64,000 nucleotides of DNA from the NCBI RefSeq assembly GCF_030814215.1, contig NZ_JAUSUT010000001.1, forward strand, positions 4,464,001 through 4,528,000, in the 5' to 3' direction. Positions 35,462 through 46,349 of this stretch are shown piece after piece; within the stretch, counting starts at the first letter, position 1, and each line of letters begins with the position of its first letter. Source of the DNA: Amycolatopsis thermophila. GTDB taxonomy: Bacteria > Actinomycetota > Actinomycetes > Mycobacteriales > Pseudonocardiaceae. The position numbers and the translations under genes are program-made. The notes under the pieces are model-generated. The model had not been told where the DNA came from. It saw nothing but the letters and a program-made list of their open reading frames with translations, and searched no databases.

Positions 35462-36979
35462 TCAGCCGATCACCGCCATCGCGATCAGCATCGCCAGGCG
35501 GTGGCCCGGGTCGGTCAGGTCCACGCCCGGCACGGCTTCCGGGATGCGGCGCAACCGGTTGCGCACCGTGTTCTGGTGCACCTCGAGCGCGGCCGCGGCG
35601 CGGGCCAGGTCGCCTTGTGCTTCCAGCCACGCGCGCAGCGTCGGCAGGAACTCCGTGCCGTGCGAGGCGTCGTGGGCGGCCAGCCGCGCGACCGGTCCCC
35701 GGGCCGGGATGCGGCCCGCCGCGGCGGCCGAACGCAGGCGCTGCAACAACACCTGGTGCCAGGAATCGTCGTAGCACACGGCATCCGGGCCGCCGAGTTT
35801 CATGTGCAGCGCCAGGCATTCGTCGGCTTCCCGGCGTCCCGCGGACAGCCCGGCGACGTCACACTCTCCCGAAATGCCCGCCACGATCCGCAGGTGCTTC
35901 GGCAGCCCGTGGACCAGTTCGCGCACCCAGTGCCACGCCGGCGCCGGGTCCGCCCCGGCCGGCAGCACCGTGTAGACCGTGTTGCCGAACAGCGTGCTGC
36001 GCCCCACCCGCGACCACCCGAACCCCGTAGTGGCGCGCTCGAACGCCAGCAGCAGCCCGGCGTTGCGCTCGGCGTCGGCATGGGCCTGCACCGCGATGAC
36101 CCGCAACCCGGCCTCGGGCAGGCCCAGCTTCCCGGCAACGGCGTCGGCGTCCGCGTCGCCCTCCAGCAACTGGATGACCAGTTCGGACTCCACCTGCCGT
36201 TCCAGGTCCGCACTCACCCGCCAGCGCAGCAGGTGCAGCGCCACCGTCCGGGCGCCGTCGGTCAGGATCCGCGCCCGGGCCTCGTCCAGCGGAGCGGTGC
36301 ACGACACCCACAGCGACCCCAGCAGCTCCCGGCCCGCCCGCACGGCCGCCACCGACCGGCCGTGCAACCCGTGCTCCGGCGAAGCGGGGACGTGCAGCGG
36401 TTCGTCGGACCGGGCGAGGTGGGTGAACACGCCCTGCCGTTCGAACAGCGCGCGCACCCGGTCCGGCACGCGCCGGCCGAGGATGGTGTCCTGCCGCGCC
36501 GGATCGGCCTCGTGCTGCTGGCTCGAGTACGCCATCACCCGCGACAACTGGTCCTCGATCGTGACCGGACCGCCGACCGCCGCGGCGATGGTGTCGGCCA
36601 GCGCGGACAGGTCGGCCGGGCCGCGTCCCGACTCGGTCTCGCGGCCCTCCAGCACCAGCCCGTAGACCACCCCGGCCACCTGGCTCCACGACACGCTGGG
36701 CTCGACCACCAGCAGCGCGACGCCCGAGCGCAGCAGCTCGTCCGGCGGGGTTTCGGTGGTCCGCGCGACCAGCACCGCGGCCTGGGCCTCCCGGGCGAGG
36801 CGCACGGCGTCGGCCAGCGCCGGCACCCCCACGGCCAGGAAGACATCGCCCACCGGTGAGCCCGGCCGGACGGGGTCGTGCAGGGCGACGCTGTGCAGCT
36901 CGACCTCGCGATCGGCGGCGCCGAGGAGCCGGGCCCCGAAGGTGCCGAGGATGGTGATCAACCGGTCGAGCCGGACCAT
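35462..36979 (-). CDS. PucR-family transcriptional regulator
   Basis: A 505-residue PucR-type regulator. The N-terminal third is a PucR ligand-binding domain (VRPGSPVGDVFLAVGVP, AVLVARTTETPPDELL, VSWSQVAGVVYGLV). A GGDEF-like CdaR region and the C-terminal helix-turn-helix follow: LRAWLEAQGDLARAAAALEVHQNTVRNRLRRI. These usually control purine or amino-acid catabolism. ATG at 36979 follows GGAGGCGAGGGC. It is divergent from an amino-acid dehydrogenase gene at 37108, the likely target. A short dyad TGTGG-N5-CCACA (36993-37007) lies just upstream of its start. Confidence 0.88.
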   Translation of the reverse strand: MVRLDRLITILGTFGARLLGAADREVELHSVALHDPVRPGSPVGDVFLAVGVPALADAVRLAREAQAAVLVARTTETPPDELLRSGVALLVVEPSVSWSQVAGVVYGLVLEGRETESGRGPADLSALADTIAAAVGGPVTIEDQLSRVMAYSSQQHEADPARQDTILGRRVPDRVRALFERQGVFTHLARSDEPLHVPASPEHGLHGRSVAAVRAGRELLGSLWVSCTAPLDEARARILTDGARTVALHLLRWRVSADLERQVESELVIQLLEGDADADAVAGKLGLPEAGLRVIAVQAHADAERNAGLLLAFERATTGFGWSRVGRSTLFGNTVYTVLPAGADPAPAWHWVRELVHGLPKHLRIVAGISGECDVAGLSAGRREADECLALHMKLGGPDAVCYDDSWHQVLLQRLRSAAAAGRIPARGPVARLAAHDASHGTEFLPTLRAWLEAQGDLARAAAALEVHQNTVRNRLRRIPEAVPGVDLTDPGHRLAMLIAMAVIG

Positions 36980-37107
36980 GCCCTCGCCTCCCTGTGGTCT
37001 TCCCACAACCGTACCCCGCCAGATTGTCGGGTTCGAACACTCACCGGAGGCGCGAAGTGGGCGATGCTCGGACGAACACGGCGAACCGGACGGCGAGGAG
37101 GATGTCG

Positions 37108-38370
37108 ATGAGGGAGGCCGCTCAGGGCACGGGACCCCGCACCGCGGTGGTGGTCGGCGCCGGGATCGTGGGCCTGTCCACGGCGTGGTTCCTGCAGGAA
37201 CACGGGGTGCGCGTCATGGTGGTCGACCGCGACGGGGTCGCCGCCGGAGCCTCCTGGGGCAACGCCGGCTGGCTTTCGCCCGGGCTGGCGATCCCGCTCA
37301 ACGAACCCGCAGTGCTGCGTACCGGTCTCGCATCGCTGCTCCGGCGGGACGCGCCGCTGCACGTGCCGCGCACCGCCGACCCGGCGCTGTGGTCGTTCCT
37401 GCTGCGGTTCGCCGCGCACTGCACCTGGCCGGCCTGGCGCCGGGTGGTCCACGCCAACCTCGCGCTCAACGGCGACTGCCTCGAGGCGTTCGACGCCCTC
37501 ACCCGCGGTGGCGTGGCGGCCGGCACCGTCGAGGCACCGATCACCGCCGTGTTCGACTCAGCCGGGCACGCCGGGACCCTGCTGGCCGAACTGCGCCGGT
37601 TCACCGCCGCCGGAGCCGAAGCTGCGCACACCGTCCTGACCGGCAGCGAACTCCGCGACCGGCTTCCGCAGCTGTCCGCGCGCGCCGGCGCCGGGGTGCA
37701 CCTGGCCGGCCAGCGGTACCTGGACCCGGGCCGCTTCGTCAAGGCGCTGGCCGACTCGGTGCGCCACCGCGGCGGCACCATCCGCACCGGATTCGACGTC
37801 CGGTCCCTCCGCGCCCACCGGTACGCCGTCACCCTCGTGTCGCGGGAGAACGTCGGCGTCTCCGCCAACGTCGCCGTGCTCGCCACCGGAGCCTGGATCA
37901 GCTCACTGGGCCGCGACCTGGGCGTGCGGGTGCCGGTGCGCGCCGGCCGGGGCTACTCGTTCACCGTCCCCACCTCCACGCCGTTGCGCCACCCCGTCTA
38001 CCTGCCCGGCGTCCGCGTCGCCGTCACGCCCTACCAGGACGGGATGCGCGTCGCCGGGACGATGGAGTTCCGCGGCCCCGACGACCCGCTCGACGAGCGG
38101 CGCGTGCGGGCGATCGTGCGCTCGGCGGCGCCCTACTTCGACGACGCCCGCTGGGACGACCGCGCCGACGTGTGGGTCGGTCCGCGTCCGGTGAGCGGCG
38201 ACGGGCTCCCGCTCATCGGCGCCACCGCCCAGCCGGGTGTGTTCGTCGCCGGCGGGCACGGCATGTGGGGCTTCACGCAGGGGCCGGTGACCGGGAAGCT
38301 GCTCGCCGAACGCATCGTCACCGGCAAGCAGACCGAGGCGCTGCGGCCCTTCGACCCCCTCCGGAAGTGA
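37108..38370 (+). CDS. FAD-dependent amino-acid oxidoreductase (DadA-like)
   Basis: A 420-residue flavoprotein. The FAD motif VVVGAGIVGLSTAWFLQEHG lies at residues 14-33, then VVDRDGVAAGASWGNAGWLSPG, a DAO-fold marker. The C-terminal RPVSGDGLPLIG and GGHGMWGFTQGPVTGKLLAE complete the family set. It should oxidise a D-amino acid or N-methyl amino acid, passing electrons to the respiratory chain. GGAGG precedes two ATGs; the second, 37108, has the better spacing (6 bases) and is used. It is probably regulated by the divergent PucR protein. Confidence 0.87.
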   Translation: MREAAQGTGPRTAVVVGAGIVGLSTAWFLQEHGVRVMVVDRDGVAAGASWGNAGWLSPGLAIPLNEPAVLRTGLASLLRRDAPLHVPRTADPALWSFLLRFAAHCTWPAWRRVVHANLALNGDCLEAFDALTRGGVAAGTVEAPITAVFDSAGHAGTLLAELRRFTAAGAEAAHTVLTGSELRDRLPQLSARAGAGVHLAGQRYLDPGRFVKALADSVRHRGGTIRTGFDVRSLRAHRYAVTLVSRENVGVSANVAVLATGAWISSLGRDLGVRVPVRAGRGYSFTVPTSTPLRHPVYLPGVRVAVTPYQDGMRVAGTMEFRGPDDPLDERRVRAIVRSAAPYFDDARWDDRADVWVGPRPVSGDGLPLIGATAQPGVFVAGGHGMWGFTQGPVTGKLLAERIVTGKQTEALRPFDPLRK

Positions 38371-38373
38371 GCC

Positions 38374-38970
38374 GTGGACCCGGAACTGGAGTTCCTCCGA
38401 GCCGAGAACGCGCTCCTGCGCACCGAACGCGACATCCTGCTGCGCGTGGCCGCCGGGTTCGCCGAAGACGCGAACGCGACCCTGCTCCGGCGCCGCGCCG
38501 CCCGAGAAGACAAGCGAGGATCCACTGTGGACACCGTCTGGCTGACCGAAGAAGCCTACGCCCGCCTCAGCGACGAGCTGGCCGCCCTGCGCGCCGCGGA
38601 TGCCGCCGGTGACGGCGAGGACCGCGTGCTGGAGCTGCGACGGCGGCAGGCCCGGGTCGGCGAGCTGGAGGACCTGTTGCGCCGCGCCGTCGTCGGGCAG
38701 GCGCCCCCGGACGACGGCGTCGCCGAACCCGGCATGGTGCTGACCGTGCGCTTCGACGACGACCCGGAAACCGAGACGTTCCTGCTCGGCTTCCGCGACG
38801 GCGGTGGCGACCTGGAGGTGTATTCACCCGACTCGCCGCTCGGACGCGCTCTGACCGGCGCGCGCCAGGGCGAGTCCCGGACCTACACCGTGCCCAGTGG
38901 TGCGACGGTGCGAGTGACGCTGGTGGCGGCCGTGCCCTACGGTCACCACGCGGCCGCGACGGGGCGGTGA
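38374..38970 (+). CDS. GreA/GreB-type factor with an IS3 OrfA-like coiled-coil leader
   Basis: The 198-codon frame has two parts. Residues 52-198 match a GreA/GreB family protein: VWLTEEAYARLSDELAAL coiled coil, then the FKBP-like C-terminal domain (VAEPGMVLTVRFDDD, TETFLLGFR, SPDSPLGRALTGARQGE). Such factors enter the RNA polymerase secondary channel. Residues 1-51 (PELEFLRAENALLRTERDIL, then LLRVAAGFAEDAN) resemble the C-terminal coil of IS3-type OrfA transposases. An internal GTG at 38527, preceded by GAGGATCCACT, would yield the Gre part alone (147 residues). The GTG at 38374 lies 3 bases after the oxidoreductase stop, allowing coupling. Confidence 0.75.
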   Translation: MDPELEFLRAENALLRTERDILLRVAAGFAEDANATLLRRRAAREDKRGSTVDTVWLTEEAYARLSDELAALRAADAAGDGEDRVLELRRRQARVGELEDLLRRAVVGQAPPDDGVAEPGMVLTVRFDDDPETETFLLGFRDGGGDLEVYSPDSPLGRALTGARQGESRTYTVPSGATVRVTLVAAVPYGHHAAATGR

Positions 38971-39076
38971 GGCCACCGAGACCCGCCGGCCGACGAGCTT
39001 CACGCTGCTCGGCCGACACCCGCGCAGTCGCGGGCTCCGTCCGAGGTCCGCTTCCACCCCTGACCGGCCCGGCCCG

Positions 39077-39679
39077 TCAGGGCCGCTCGCCGCTGCTGCG
39101 GTGTCCCTCGATCATCACGCGCGCCGCCGCGACGGACTTGGCGACCACCTGCTCCGGCCGGTAACCGTGCTTGACGAAGACCCCGTCGAGCCAGAACATG
39201 CCGTACCCGTGCGCCTGGGTGAACAGCTGCTCCATCAGCTCGAGCGCCTCGCCCGGCTCGGCGCACAGCCGCAGGCACAGCATGAGGAACTGATCGGTCA
39301 GCACCCGCGTGTTCTCGTGCAGCTCGGTGTAGCCGGGGCCGTGCAGGCCCTCGGCGTAGATCAGGTTCATCCCGGCCCGCCGGCGGATCAGGTAGGCGGT
39401 GTAAGCACCGGCCGCCGCGGCCAGTGAGTCCGCCGGGTCGTCCTCGCGGTCGATCGCGGCCCGCACCTCCTCCGCGAGCTGGCAGGCCACCGTGGCGGCC
39501 ACGGCGGCCAGCAGGCTTTCGCGCTCCGGAAAGTGCCGGTAGGGCGCCGCGGGGCTGACTTTCGCCCGCCGCGCGACCTCGGCGACGGAGAACCCGGCCA
39601 CCCCCCGCTCGGCGATCAGGTCGAGGGACACCCGGACCAGCTCGTCGCGCAGGTTGCCGTGGTGGTACTTGCCGCCCAT
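39077..39679 (-). CDS. TetR-family regulator of alcohol dehydrogenase
   Basis: A 200-residue TetR protein: GKYHHGNLRDELVRVSLDLIAERG, helix-turn-helix FSVAEVARRAKVSPAAPYRHFPERESLL, and a TetR_C-type ligand domain with GMNLIYAEGLHGPGY and FTQAHGYGMFWLDGVFV. ATG 39679 gives the usual family start; GTG 39691 is an alternative with GGGGGAT just ahead. Nested palindromes at 39710-39750 separate it from the divergent alcohol dehydrogenase gene, which it most likely represses. Confidence 0.87.
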   Translation of the reverse strand: MGGKYHHGNLRDELVRVSLDLIAERGVAGFSVAEVARRAKVSPAAPYRHFPERESLLAAVAATVACQLAEEVRAAIDREDDPADSLAAAAGAYTAYLIRRRAGMNLIYAEGLHGPGYTELHENTRVLTDQFLMLCLRLCAEPGEALELMEQLFTQAHGYGMFWLDGVFVKHGYRPEQVVAKSVAAARVMIEGHRSSGERP

Positions 39680-39709
39680 GGCGTGGATCACATCCCCCGG
39701 CCGAAATAT

Positions 39710-39750
39710 GTAAGAGCCCTCTTACGTAGCTGATGTATGAGGGCTCTTAC
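39710..39750. promoter_or_regulatory. Nested inverted-repeat operator of tetR/adh
   Basis: GTAAGAGCCCTCTTAC (39710-39725) is a perfect palindrome with 7-base arms. Its first 12 bases, GTAAGAGCCCTC, recur inverted as GAGGGCTCTTAC at 39739-39750, with 17 bases between. So two overlapping dyads share half-sites and cover the divergent promoter region of the TetR and alcohol dehydrogenase genes. Confidence 0.75.
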
Positions 39751-39784
39751 AGTATGCCCCGCGACGTCGTTCCACGGAGGATTG

Positions 39785-40834
39785 ATGACCACCACCACGC
39801 ACGCCATCGCTGTCCCGTCGCCGGGTGCGCCGCTGGTGCCCACCACGATCGAGCGGCGTGACCTGCGACCGGACGACGTGCTGATCGACATCCGCTACGC
39901 CGGCATCTGCCACAGCGACATCCACCAGGCGCAGGAGGACTGGGGCGAGGCGATCTTCCCGATGGTGCCCGGCCACGAGATCGCCGGTGTCGTCGCCGCG
40001 GTCGGCCCGGCCGTGACCAGGTACCGGGTCGGGGACCGCGTCGGGGTCGGCTGCATGGTCGACTCGTGCGGCGAGTGCGAGTACTGCCGGGCGGGCACCG
40101 AGCAGTTCTGCGTCAAGGGCAACGTGCAGACCTACAACGGCGTCGGCTTCGACGGCGAGAACACCTACGGCGGCTACAGCCGCCAGATCGTCGTCAAGGA
40201 CGCCTTCGTCTGCCGCATCCCCGACGGGATCGGCCTCGACGTCGCCGCGCCCCTGCTGTGCGCGGGCATCACCACCTACTCCCCGCTGCGGCAGTGGGGC
40301 GCCGGCCCGGGCAAGAAGGTGGCCGTGATCGGCCTCGGCGGGCTCGGGCACATGGCGGTCAAGCTGGCCGCCGCGATGGGCGCGGAGGTCACCGTGCTCA
40401 GCCAGAGCCTCAAGAAGCAGGAGGACGGCCTGCGTCTCGGCGCCAAGGACTACTACGCGACCAGCGACGAGGGCACCTTCGAGGCGCTGCGCGGCCGGTT
40501 CGACCTGATCCTCAACACCGTCTCGGCCACGCTGCCGGTGGACGCCTACCTCGGCCTGCTGCGCGTCGGCGGTGCGATGGTCAACGTGGGAGCCCCCGGC
40601 GAGCCGCTGTCCTACAACGCGTTCTCCCTGCTGGGCGGCAACAAGGTGCTGGCCGGGTCGATGATCGGCGGGATCGCCGAAACGCAGGAGATGCTCGACT
40701 TCTGCGCCGAGCACGGCATCGGCGCGGAGATCGAGACGATCTCGGCGGACCAGGTCAACGAGGCCTACGAGCGCGTCAACAACAGCGACGTGCGCTACCG
40801 CTTCGTCATCGACACCGCCACCATCGGCGCCTGA
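39785..40834 (+). CDS. Zinc alcohol dehydrogenase, cinnamyl/YahK (CAD) type
   Basis: A 349-residue medium-chain dehydrogenase. Catalytic zinc site C42 (GICHSDIH) with H64-E65 in GHE; structural zinc cysteines C95, C98, C101 and C109. The cofactor motif [17 protein letters not shown] is followed by LSQSLKK, where serines replace the acidic residue, favouring NADP(H). CAD-type enzymes reduce a broad range of aldehydes. ATG at 39785 follows GGAGGATTG. Regulation by the divergent TetR protein through the nested palindrome is likely. Confidence 0.88.
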   Translation: MTTTTHAIAVPSPGAPLVPTTIERRDLRPDDVLIDIRYAGICHSDIHQAQEDWGEAIFPMVPGHEIAGVVAAVGPAVTRYRVGDRVGVGCMVDSCGECEYCRAGTEQFCVKGNVQTYNGVGFDGENTYGGYSRQIVVKDAFVCRIPDGIGLDVAAPLLCAGITTYSPLRQWGAGPGKKVAVIGLGGLGHMAVKLAAAMGAEVTVLSQSLKKQEDGLRLGAKDYYATSDEGTFEALRGRFDLILNTVSATLPVDAYLGLLRVGGAMVNVGAPGEPLSYNAFSLLGGNKVLAGSMIGGIAETQEMLDFCAEHGIGAEIETISADQVNEAYERVNNSDVRYRFVIDTATIGA

Positions 40835-40942
40835 CCGGGCGCGCGGGCCGGGCACTCCGGTGCCCGGCCCGCGAACCGGTGAACCCGGGGATCGGATGCG
40901 GGCGCGCTGTCGAAACGCGGCCGGCTCGTTCGATGTGCAGGT

Positions 40943-41473
40943 ATGACTGACACCACGAACAAGCCCATCGCCACTCGGAACCTCGACCGGTACGGACACG
41001 CGGAACTGCCGTGGAGCCGTCCGCGCGACCTCCTCGTCCGCGACTCGGCCACGACCGACCTGACGTTCTTCGTCGCCACCGTGCGGCCCGACGGGCGGCC
41101 CCACTCGGCGGCGGTCGGCGCCGTGTGGGTGGACGACACCCTGTACTTCGTCGGCGGGCCCGGCACGCGCCGGTCCCGCAACCTCGCGGCCAACCCCGCC
41201 TGCACCGTGTCGGTGCGCCTGCGCGGCATCGACCTGGTGCTCGAGGGCGAGGCCCACCGCGTCACCGACACGCCCACGCTGGAGCGGATCGCGGACTTCT
41301 ACCGCACGAGCGGCTGGCCGGCCACCGTGGACGGCCCGGCGTTCACCGCGCCCTACAACGCACCCAGCGCGGGCCCGCCGCCGTGGCACCTCTACCGGCT
41401 CACCGTGCACACCGCGTTCGGTGTCGCCACGGCCGAACCGCACGGCGCCACCCGCTGGGACTTCGCCCGCTGA
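40943..41473 (+). CDS. Pyridoxamine 5'-phosphate oxidase (PPOX) family protein
   Basis: A 176-residue split-barrel flavin protein: FFVATVRPDGRPHSAAVGAVWVDDTLYFVGGPGTRRSRNLAANPACTV is the typical FMN/F420-binding core in pieces, and the C-terminal WHLYRLTVHTAFGVAT with RWDF closes the barrel. Members reduce or bind small molecules with FMN or F420; no specific role is visible. It follows the alcohol dehydrogenase by 108 bases on the same strand and converges with the ThDP enzyme gene. Confidence 0.85.
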   Translation: MTDTTNKPIATRNLDRYGHAELPWSRPRDLLVRDSATTDLTFFVATVRPDGRPHSAAVGAVWVDDTLYFVGGPGTRRSRNLAANPACTVSVRLRGIDLVLEGEAHRVTDTPTLERIADFYRTSGWPATVDGPAFTAPYNAPSAGPPPWHLYRLTVHTAFGVATAEPHGATRWDFAR

Positions 41474-41498
41474 ACGCGCCGCGCCCGGCGGAGCGGGT

Positions 41499-43127
41499 TC
41501 AGTGACCGTGGAAGGCCTCGGCCAGCCACCAGGAACCGCCGTCGTCGGTGATCTTCGCGTCGACGACCAGCGGGGTGTCGCGGGGGCCGTCGAGCCAGCT
41601 CGTGACGTGCCGCAGGTCGCCGGTGGTGCGGACGGTCACCCCGGTGCAGCCGAACCCGCGCGCGATCGCGGCGATGTCGGTGGGCGGGAAGCGGACCGTC
41701 GTGTGATCGCCGGTGAAGTGGTGCACCTCGGCCCCGTACGCGGCGTCGTTGTAGACGACCACCATCAGCGGCAGCCCGAGCCGGACGGCGGTCTCCAGTT
41801 CGCCGGCCGCCATGTGGAACCCGCCGTCGCCGAGTGCGGCCACCGGCAGCCGCGCGGGCTGGGCGATCGCCGCGCCGATCGCGGTGGCCAGGCCGAGCCC
41901 GATGGACTGGAAGGCCTGCGTGAAGCAGAACCCGAACTCGTCGGGCACGTGGAGGTAGGCGCTGGGATAGCCCATGAAGTTGCCCGAATCCACCGACACG
42001 ACGCGTTCGGTGGGCAGGATCCGGTCCAGCTCCGCCGACAGCGTGCGCGGATCGATCAGCTCGGCGGTCGAGCAGTCGGTGAACTCGGCCGTCGACCAGC
42101 GGGCGCGCGCGGCGATCCGGGCGCGCAGCCCGGGGGACCGGTAGCCGGGCGCGACCCGGCCGCCCAGCTCGGCGAGAACCGCGCGGGCCGTCGCGCCCGC
42201 GTCGCCGACCACCCCGGCGTCGATCGGGCGGTGCGCACCGAGCGCACCGGCCTCCACGTCCACCTGCGCGAGCCGCGCACCGGGCCCGATCAGCTTGCCC
42301 TGACGGGTCGTCCAGCGGTTCAGCGCACAACCCCAGCCCACGACGAGATCCGCGCCGCGGATCAGGTCCGCGGCGAGCGGGGAGGCGAACCCACCGGAAA
42401 TGCCCAGCGCCCACGGATCGCCGTGGAACAACCCGTGCGCCACCGCCGACGTGGCCAGCAACGCACCACAGGCGTCGGCGAGGGCACGGATCTCCGCCGC
42501 GGCACCGCGACCACCCCGGCCGGCGACGAACACCGGCCGCTCGGCGCCGGTCAGCAGCGCGGCCAGTTCGGTGACCGCGGCGGGATCGGGCTGCAGCACG
42601 GGAGGTTTCCCCACCGGCGCAACGGGATCCAGCGGCGGGGCGGGCATCGCCTGGACGTCGAGCGGGAGGTTGAGCACGACGGTCCGCCGCTCGTGCAGCG
42701 CGGTGGTGTAGGCGCGGACGGTGTCGGCCACCGCCGTGTCCGGGCTGTGCACGCGCGCGGCGGTCGCGCCCACCGCGCGGGCCAGGCCGTCCTGGTCGAT
42801 GCGGAAGTTGTTGAGCGGATCGCCGGCCGGCGTGTCGGCGGTGAGGACGATCAGCGGGGTGCGGCTCTTGGCCGCCTCGCCGATCCCGGTGACGGCGTTG
42901 GTCAGCCCGCAGCCCTGGTGCGTCGACACCAGCGCGACCCGGTCGCTCATCCGGGCGCACGCGTCGGCCGCGGTGGCCGCGCCGCCCTCGTGGCGGGTGG
43001 CGTGGAACGGGACACCGGCGTCCCGCAGCGCGTTCGTGACGTGGAAGTTCCCGCTGCCCACCACGCCGAAGACCGGTCCCGCACCCAGCTGCGCGAGCAC
43101 CCGTCCCACGGCTTCGGCGACGATCAC
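41499..43127 (-). CDS. Thiamine diphosphate-dependent 2-oxo acid decarboxylase-like enzyme
   Basis: A 542-residue ThDP enzyme. The catalytic glutamate is E47 in RHEGGAATAADA; the central Rossmann domain spans about 190-330; the ThDP motif starts ALGDGGFHMAAGELETA and ends VVVYND. Family members include acetolactate synthase, benzoylformate decarboxylase and phosphonopyruvate decarboxylase; the FGVVGSGNFHVTNALRDAGV start is decarboxylase-like. GTG at 43127 overlaps the stop of the cyclase-family gene (GTGA), so the two are one operon. That partnership suggests decarboxylation of a 2-oxo acid released by the hydrolase. Confidence 0.85.
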   Translation of the reverse strand: MIVAEAVGRVLAQLGAGPVFGVVGSGNFHVTNALRDAGVPFHATRHEGGAATAADACARMSDRVALVSTHQGCGLTNAVTGIGEAAKSRTPLIVLTADTPAGDPLNNFRIDQDGLARAVGATAARVHSPDTAVADTVRAYTTALHERRTVVLNLPLDVQAMPAPPLDPVAPVGKPPVLQPDPAAVTELAALLTGAERPVFVAGRGGRGAAAEIRALADACGALLATSAVAHGLFHGDPWALGISGGFASPLAADLIRGADLVVGWGCALNRWTTRQGKLIGPGARLAQVDVEAGALGAHRPIDAGVVGDAGATARAVLAELGGRVAPGYRSPGLRARIAARARWSTAEFTDCSTAELIDPRTLSAELDRILPTERVVSVDSGNFMGYPSAYLHVPDEFGFCFTQAFQSIGLGLATAIGAAIAQPARLPVAALGDGGFHMAAGELETAVRLGLPLMVVVYNDAAYGAEVHHFTGDHTTVRFPPTDIAAIARGFGCTGVTVRTTGDLRHVTSWLDGPRDTPLVVDAKITDDGGSWWLAEAFHGH

Positions 43128-43900
43128 GGCTTCTCCACGAGCGCGTACACCCGCGCCGGGCTGCCCGAGCCGCCGACGATCGGCAGGGGCGAGACCACCA
43201 GCAGGGCACCGGTCGGGGGCAGCTGGGCGAGGTTCTGCAACTGGGTCAGCCCGCACTTGCCCGCCCCGAGCAGCCGGTCGTGGCACGGGAAGATCGGCTC
43301 CAGCTCGGCGGCGCGGCCGGCGTCGGTGCCCACCGTCTCCACGCCGAAGCCCGCGATCGGGGCCTCGTCGGCGAGCCACTGCGCGCACTCCGGCGACACG
43401 CCCGGGGTGTGCGAGGCGCCGTCGGCGACGTTGAGGAAGTCTTCCTGGTCACCGGAACGGGCGTCCCAGCCGGTCCGGTACAGCAGCCAGCCGCCGTCGG
43501 GCAGCGCCCCGTGCTCCCGCTCCCATTGCCGCACGTCGTCGATCGTCAGCAGGTAATCGGGGTCGTCGGCGACCTGGGCCGAGGCGTCGAGCACGACCGC
43601 GGGCGCGATCAGCGTGCTCAGCGGGATCTGGTCCACACCACCCTTGTCCTTGCCGGACAGCCAGTGGTTGGGCGCGTCGACGTGGGTGCCGACGTGCTCG
43701 CCGGTGTGGATGTCGTTCCAGTACCAGCGCGGGCCCCGGTCGTCGTACCGGCTGATCTCCTCCAGCCGGAAGCTCTGGGTGTTCGCGAACGGCGGCGGCA
43801 GCTGCAACACCGGAGTGCTCGCCGAAAGCGGTGCCGTCAGGTCGACGACCTCGACACGGCTCGTCCGCAGCGCGGACAGCAGGTCGGCCAGCACAGGCAT
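43124..43900 (-). CDS. Cyclase-family metal hydrolase (kynurenine formamidase/isatin hydrolase type)
   Basis: A 258-residue enzyme of the cyclase fold. The metal-binding motif HxGTHxDxPxH is exact: H69, G71, T72, H73, D75, P77 and H79 in HVGTHVDAPNH. The C-terminal half has LPDGGWLLYRTGWDAR and FGVETVGTDAG, also conserved. Members hydrolyse amide bonds in formylkynurenine, isatin and related rings using Zn or Mn. ATG at 43900 follows GGAGGTTCCC. It is the first gene of an operon with the ThDP enzyme. The substrate is inferred only from family and partner. Confidence 0.86.
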   Translation of the reverse strand: MPVLADLLSALRTSRVEVVDLTAPLSASTPVLQLPPPFANTQSFRLEEISRYDDRGPRWYWNDIHTGEHVGTHVDAPNHWLSGKDKGGVDQIPLSTLIAPAVVLDASAQVADDPDYLLTIDDVRQWEREHGALPDGGWLLYRTGWDARSGDQEDFLNVADGASHTPGVSPECAQWLADEAPIAGFGVETVGTDAGRAAELEPIFPCHDRLLGAGKCGLTQLQNLAQLPPTGALLVVSPLPIVGGSGSPARVYALVEKP

Positions 43901-43997
43901 GGGAACCTCCTCGGGATCCGGACGCTCACGGGCGGTGGGCGCCGGCCCGCGCTGGTGACGAGCCTAGTCAGCGGTCAAGCCCCGGCCGCGCGAGTTG

Positions 43998-44040
43998 CGG
44001 CCGGGCACTCGGGACGGTCTTCGCCGCGAGTGCCCGGCCG
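43998..44040. terminator. Hairpin between copA and the cyclase operon
   Basis: CGGCCGGGCACTCG (43998-44011) and CGAGTGCCCGGCCG (44027-44040) pair perfectly around a 15-base loop, 19 bases downstream of the copA stop on the minus strand. It probably ends the copper operon transcript. Confidence 0.65.
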
Positions 44041-44059
44041 TGGGTCGCCCGGCGCGGGA

Positions 44060-46330
<2,271 letters not shown>

Positions 46331-46349
46331 CGTGGTGCCCCTTTCCCGG

